The position numbers and the translations under genes were made by a program. The notes under the pieces were generated by a model, which made no database searches, was not told the origin of the DNA, and was given only the letters and a program-made list of their open reading frames with translations. From an uncultured Planctomycetaceae bacterium (GTDB lineage: Bacteria > Planctomycetota > Planctomycetia > Pirellulales > UBA1268), in the NCBI GenBank assembly GCA_903885855.1, contig CAISKG010000200.1:1-8589 (forward strand): a stretch of DNA of 8,589 nucleotides, written 5' to 3'. Below, one piece after another: positions 8,151 to 8,589 of the stretch. Position 1 is the stretch's first letter. Every line of letters starts with the position of its first letter.

Positions 8151-8480
8151 TCAGTACATGTCGTAGTCGCCGCCGTGGCCGCCGGCCCCGGCCTTGGCCT
8201 TCGACTCCTTGGGCTTCTCGGCGATCAGGGCGTCGCTCGTGAGGAGCAGCGTCGAGACGCTGGTGGCGTTCTGGAGGGCGGTGCGCGTGACCTTCGTGGG
8301 GTCGATGACGCCCGCCTTGACGAGATCCTCGTAGTCGCCGGTGGCGGCGTTGTAGCCGAAGTTGCCGCTGCCGGAGAGCACCTTCTCGCAGACGATCGAG
8401 CCGTCCTGGCCGGCGTTCGAGGCGATCATCGTCACCGGCGCCCGGCAGGCCCGGACGACGATGTAGAAGCCGACCGTCAT
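8151..8480 (-). pseudogene. groEL: Truncated chaperonin GroEL: C-terminal equatorial-domain fragment only
   Basis: A 109-codon frame matching the end of GroEL (about residues 437 onward of the 548-residue E. coli protein): VRACRAPVTMIASNAGQDGS, GNFGYNAATGDYEDLV, GVIDPTKVTRTALQNA and IAEKPKE, ending in GGDYDMY. The N-terminal 430 or so residues are absent: the ATP-binding GDGTTT loop, catalytic Asp residues, intermediate and apical domains. Upstream in the same frame, within about 60 bp, is a TAG stop, and none of the three minus-strand frames from 8481 to the window end shows chaperonin sequence. The frame has no internal stop and keeps an intact terminator, so decay, if any, is recent. It could not fold as a chaperonin. 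Possibilities: a pseudogene left by recombination or insertion, a functional short protein starting at ATG 8480 (no Shine-Dalgarno seen), or an assembly chimera near a contig end. Confidence 0.85.
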
Positions 8481-8589
8481 TGTGAAGGTGCCGCATGATT
8501 GACTTGCCCAATCGCCGCACCGCTACAGTCGCCGCAGCCCACGCCAACACACATTCAGTGGCGGGAAAGCATCGCACAGCCAGGATCAC
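8481..8589. other. Non-GroEL edge segment of lower GC content
   Basis: These 109 bp replace the expected upstream part of groEL. Counted by hand they are about 61% GC, lower than the neighbouring genes. On the plus strand an open frame begins at ATG 8495 after GAAGGTG (8484-8490) and runs off the window without a stop; a TTGACT (8499-8504) and TACAGT (8524-8529) pair with a 19-bp spacer lies inside it, so promoter and gene readings conflict. Too short to assign. Confidence 0.35.

Noticed and set aside
8495..8589. Start of a new plus-strand gene at ATG 8495
   Set aside because: Only 31 codons before the window edge, no recognisable motif, and the promoter-like pair lies inside the frame; cannot be supported.

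Overview
The window is very GC-rich and densely coded, with short intergenic gaps and Shine-Dalgarno sites before only some genes. The GroEL-like tail (ending in an acidic, tyrosine-rich DYDMY instead of the usual Gly-Met repeats), the feo operon and the sugar/sulfotransferase cluster together suggest a bacterium of the Planctomycetes type, perhaps from a metagenome assembly. That placement is an inference from protein style; no rRNA or marker gene is present to prove it.

Left part (1-858): the window opens in the last 51 codons of a plus-strand gene resembling the C-terminal domain of GH57 alpha-amylase/4-alpha-glucanotransferases. It converges on, and overlaps by 10 bp, a complete minus-strand bioD (dethiobiotin synthetase). 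Iron part (859-3652): the divergent region between bioD and feoA carries a well-formed promoter (TTGCCA-17-TACACT) followed by a perfect 17-bp Fur-box-like palindrome. Next come feoA, feoB and a small one-helix membrane ORF in the position where accessory Feo proteins are found. This looks like a Fur-repressed ferrous iron uptake operon. FeoB has a Thr in place of the usual Asn of its G4 guanine-recognition motif.

Glycan part (3653-8083): four co-directional genes with gaps of 22-45 bp encode a GT4-type glycosyltransferase, a GDP-fucose-synthase-like extended SDR that keeps the epimerase Cys/His pair, a SAM-dependent methyltransferase and a PAPS-type sulfotransferase. They most simply form one operon that makes a nucleotide deoxysugar, transfers sugar, and methylates and sulfates a glycan. 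The product is not determinable from sequence.

Right edge (8082-8589): a minus-strand rho-independent terminator with a UUCG loop is shared back-to-back with the sulfotransferase stop codon. It follows an in-frame GroEL C-terminal piece of only about 109 codons. GroEL similarity stops abruptly near 8475; upstream there are stop codons and no chaperonin sequence. This is a truncated groEL remnant, a rearrangement junction or an assembly join near the contig edge, and it is the most anomalous feature here. I did not find a CRISPR array, tRNA, rRNA, recognisable transposase or clear new defence system.
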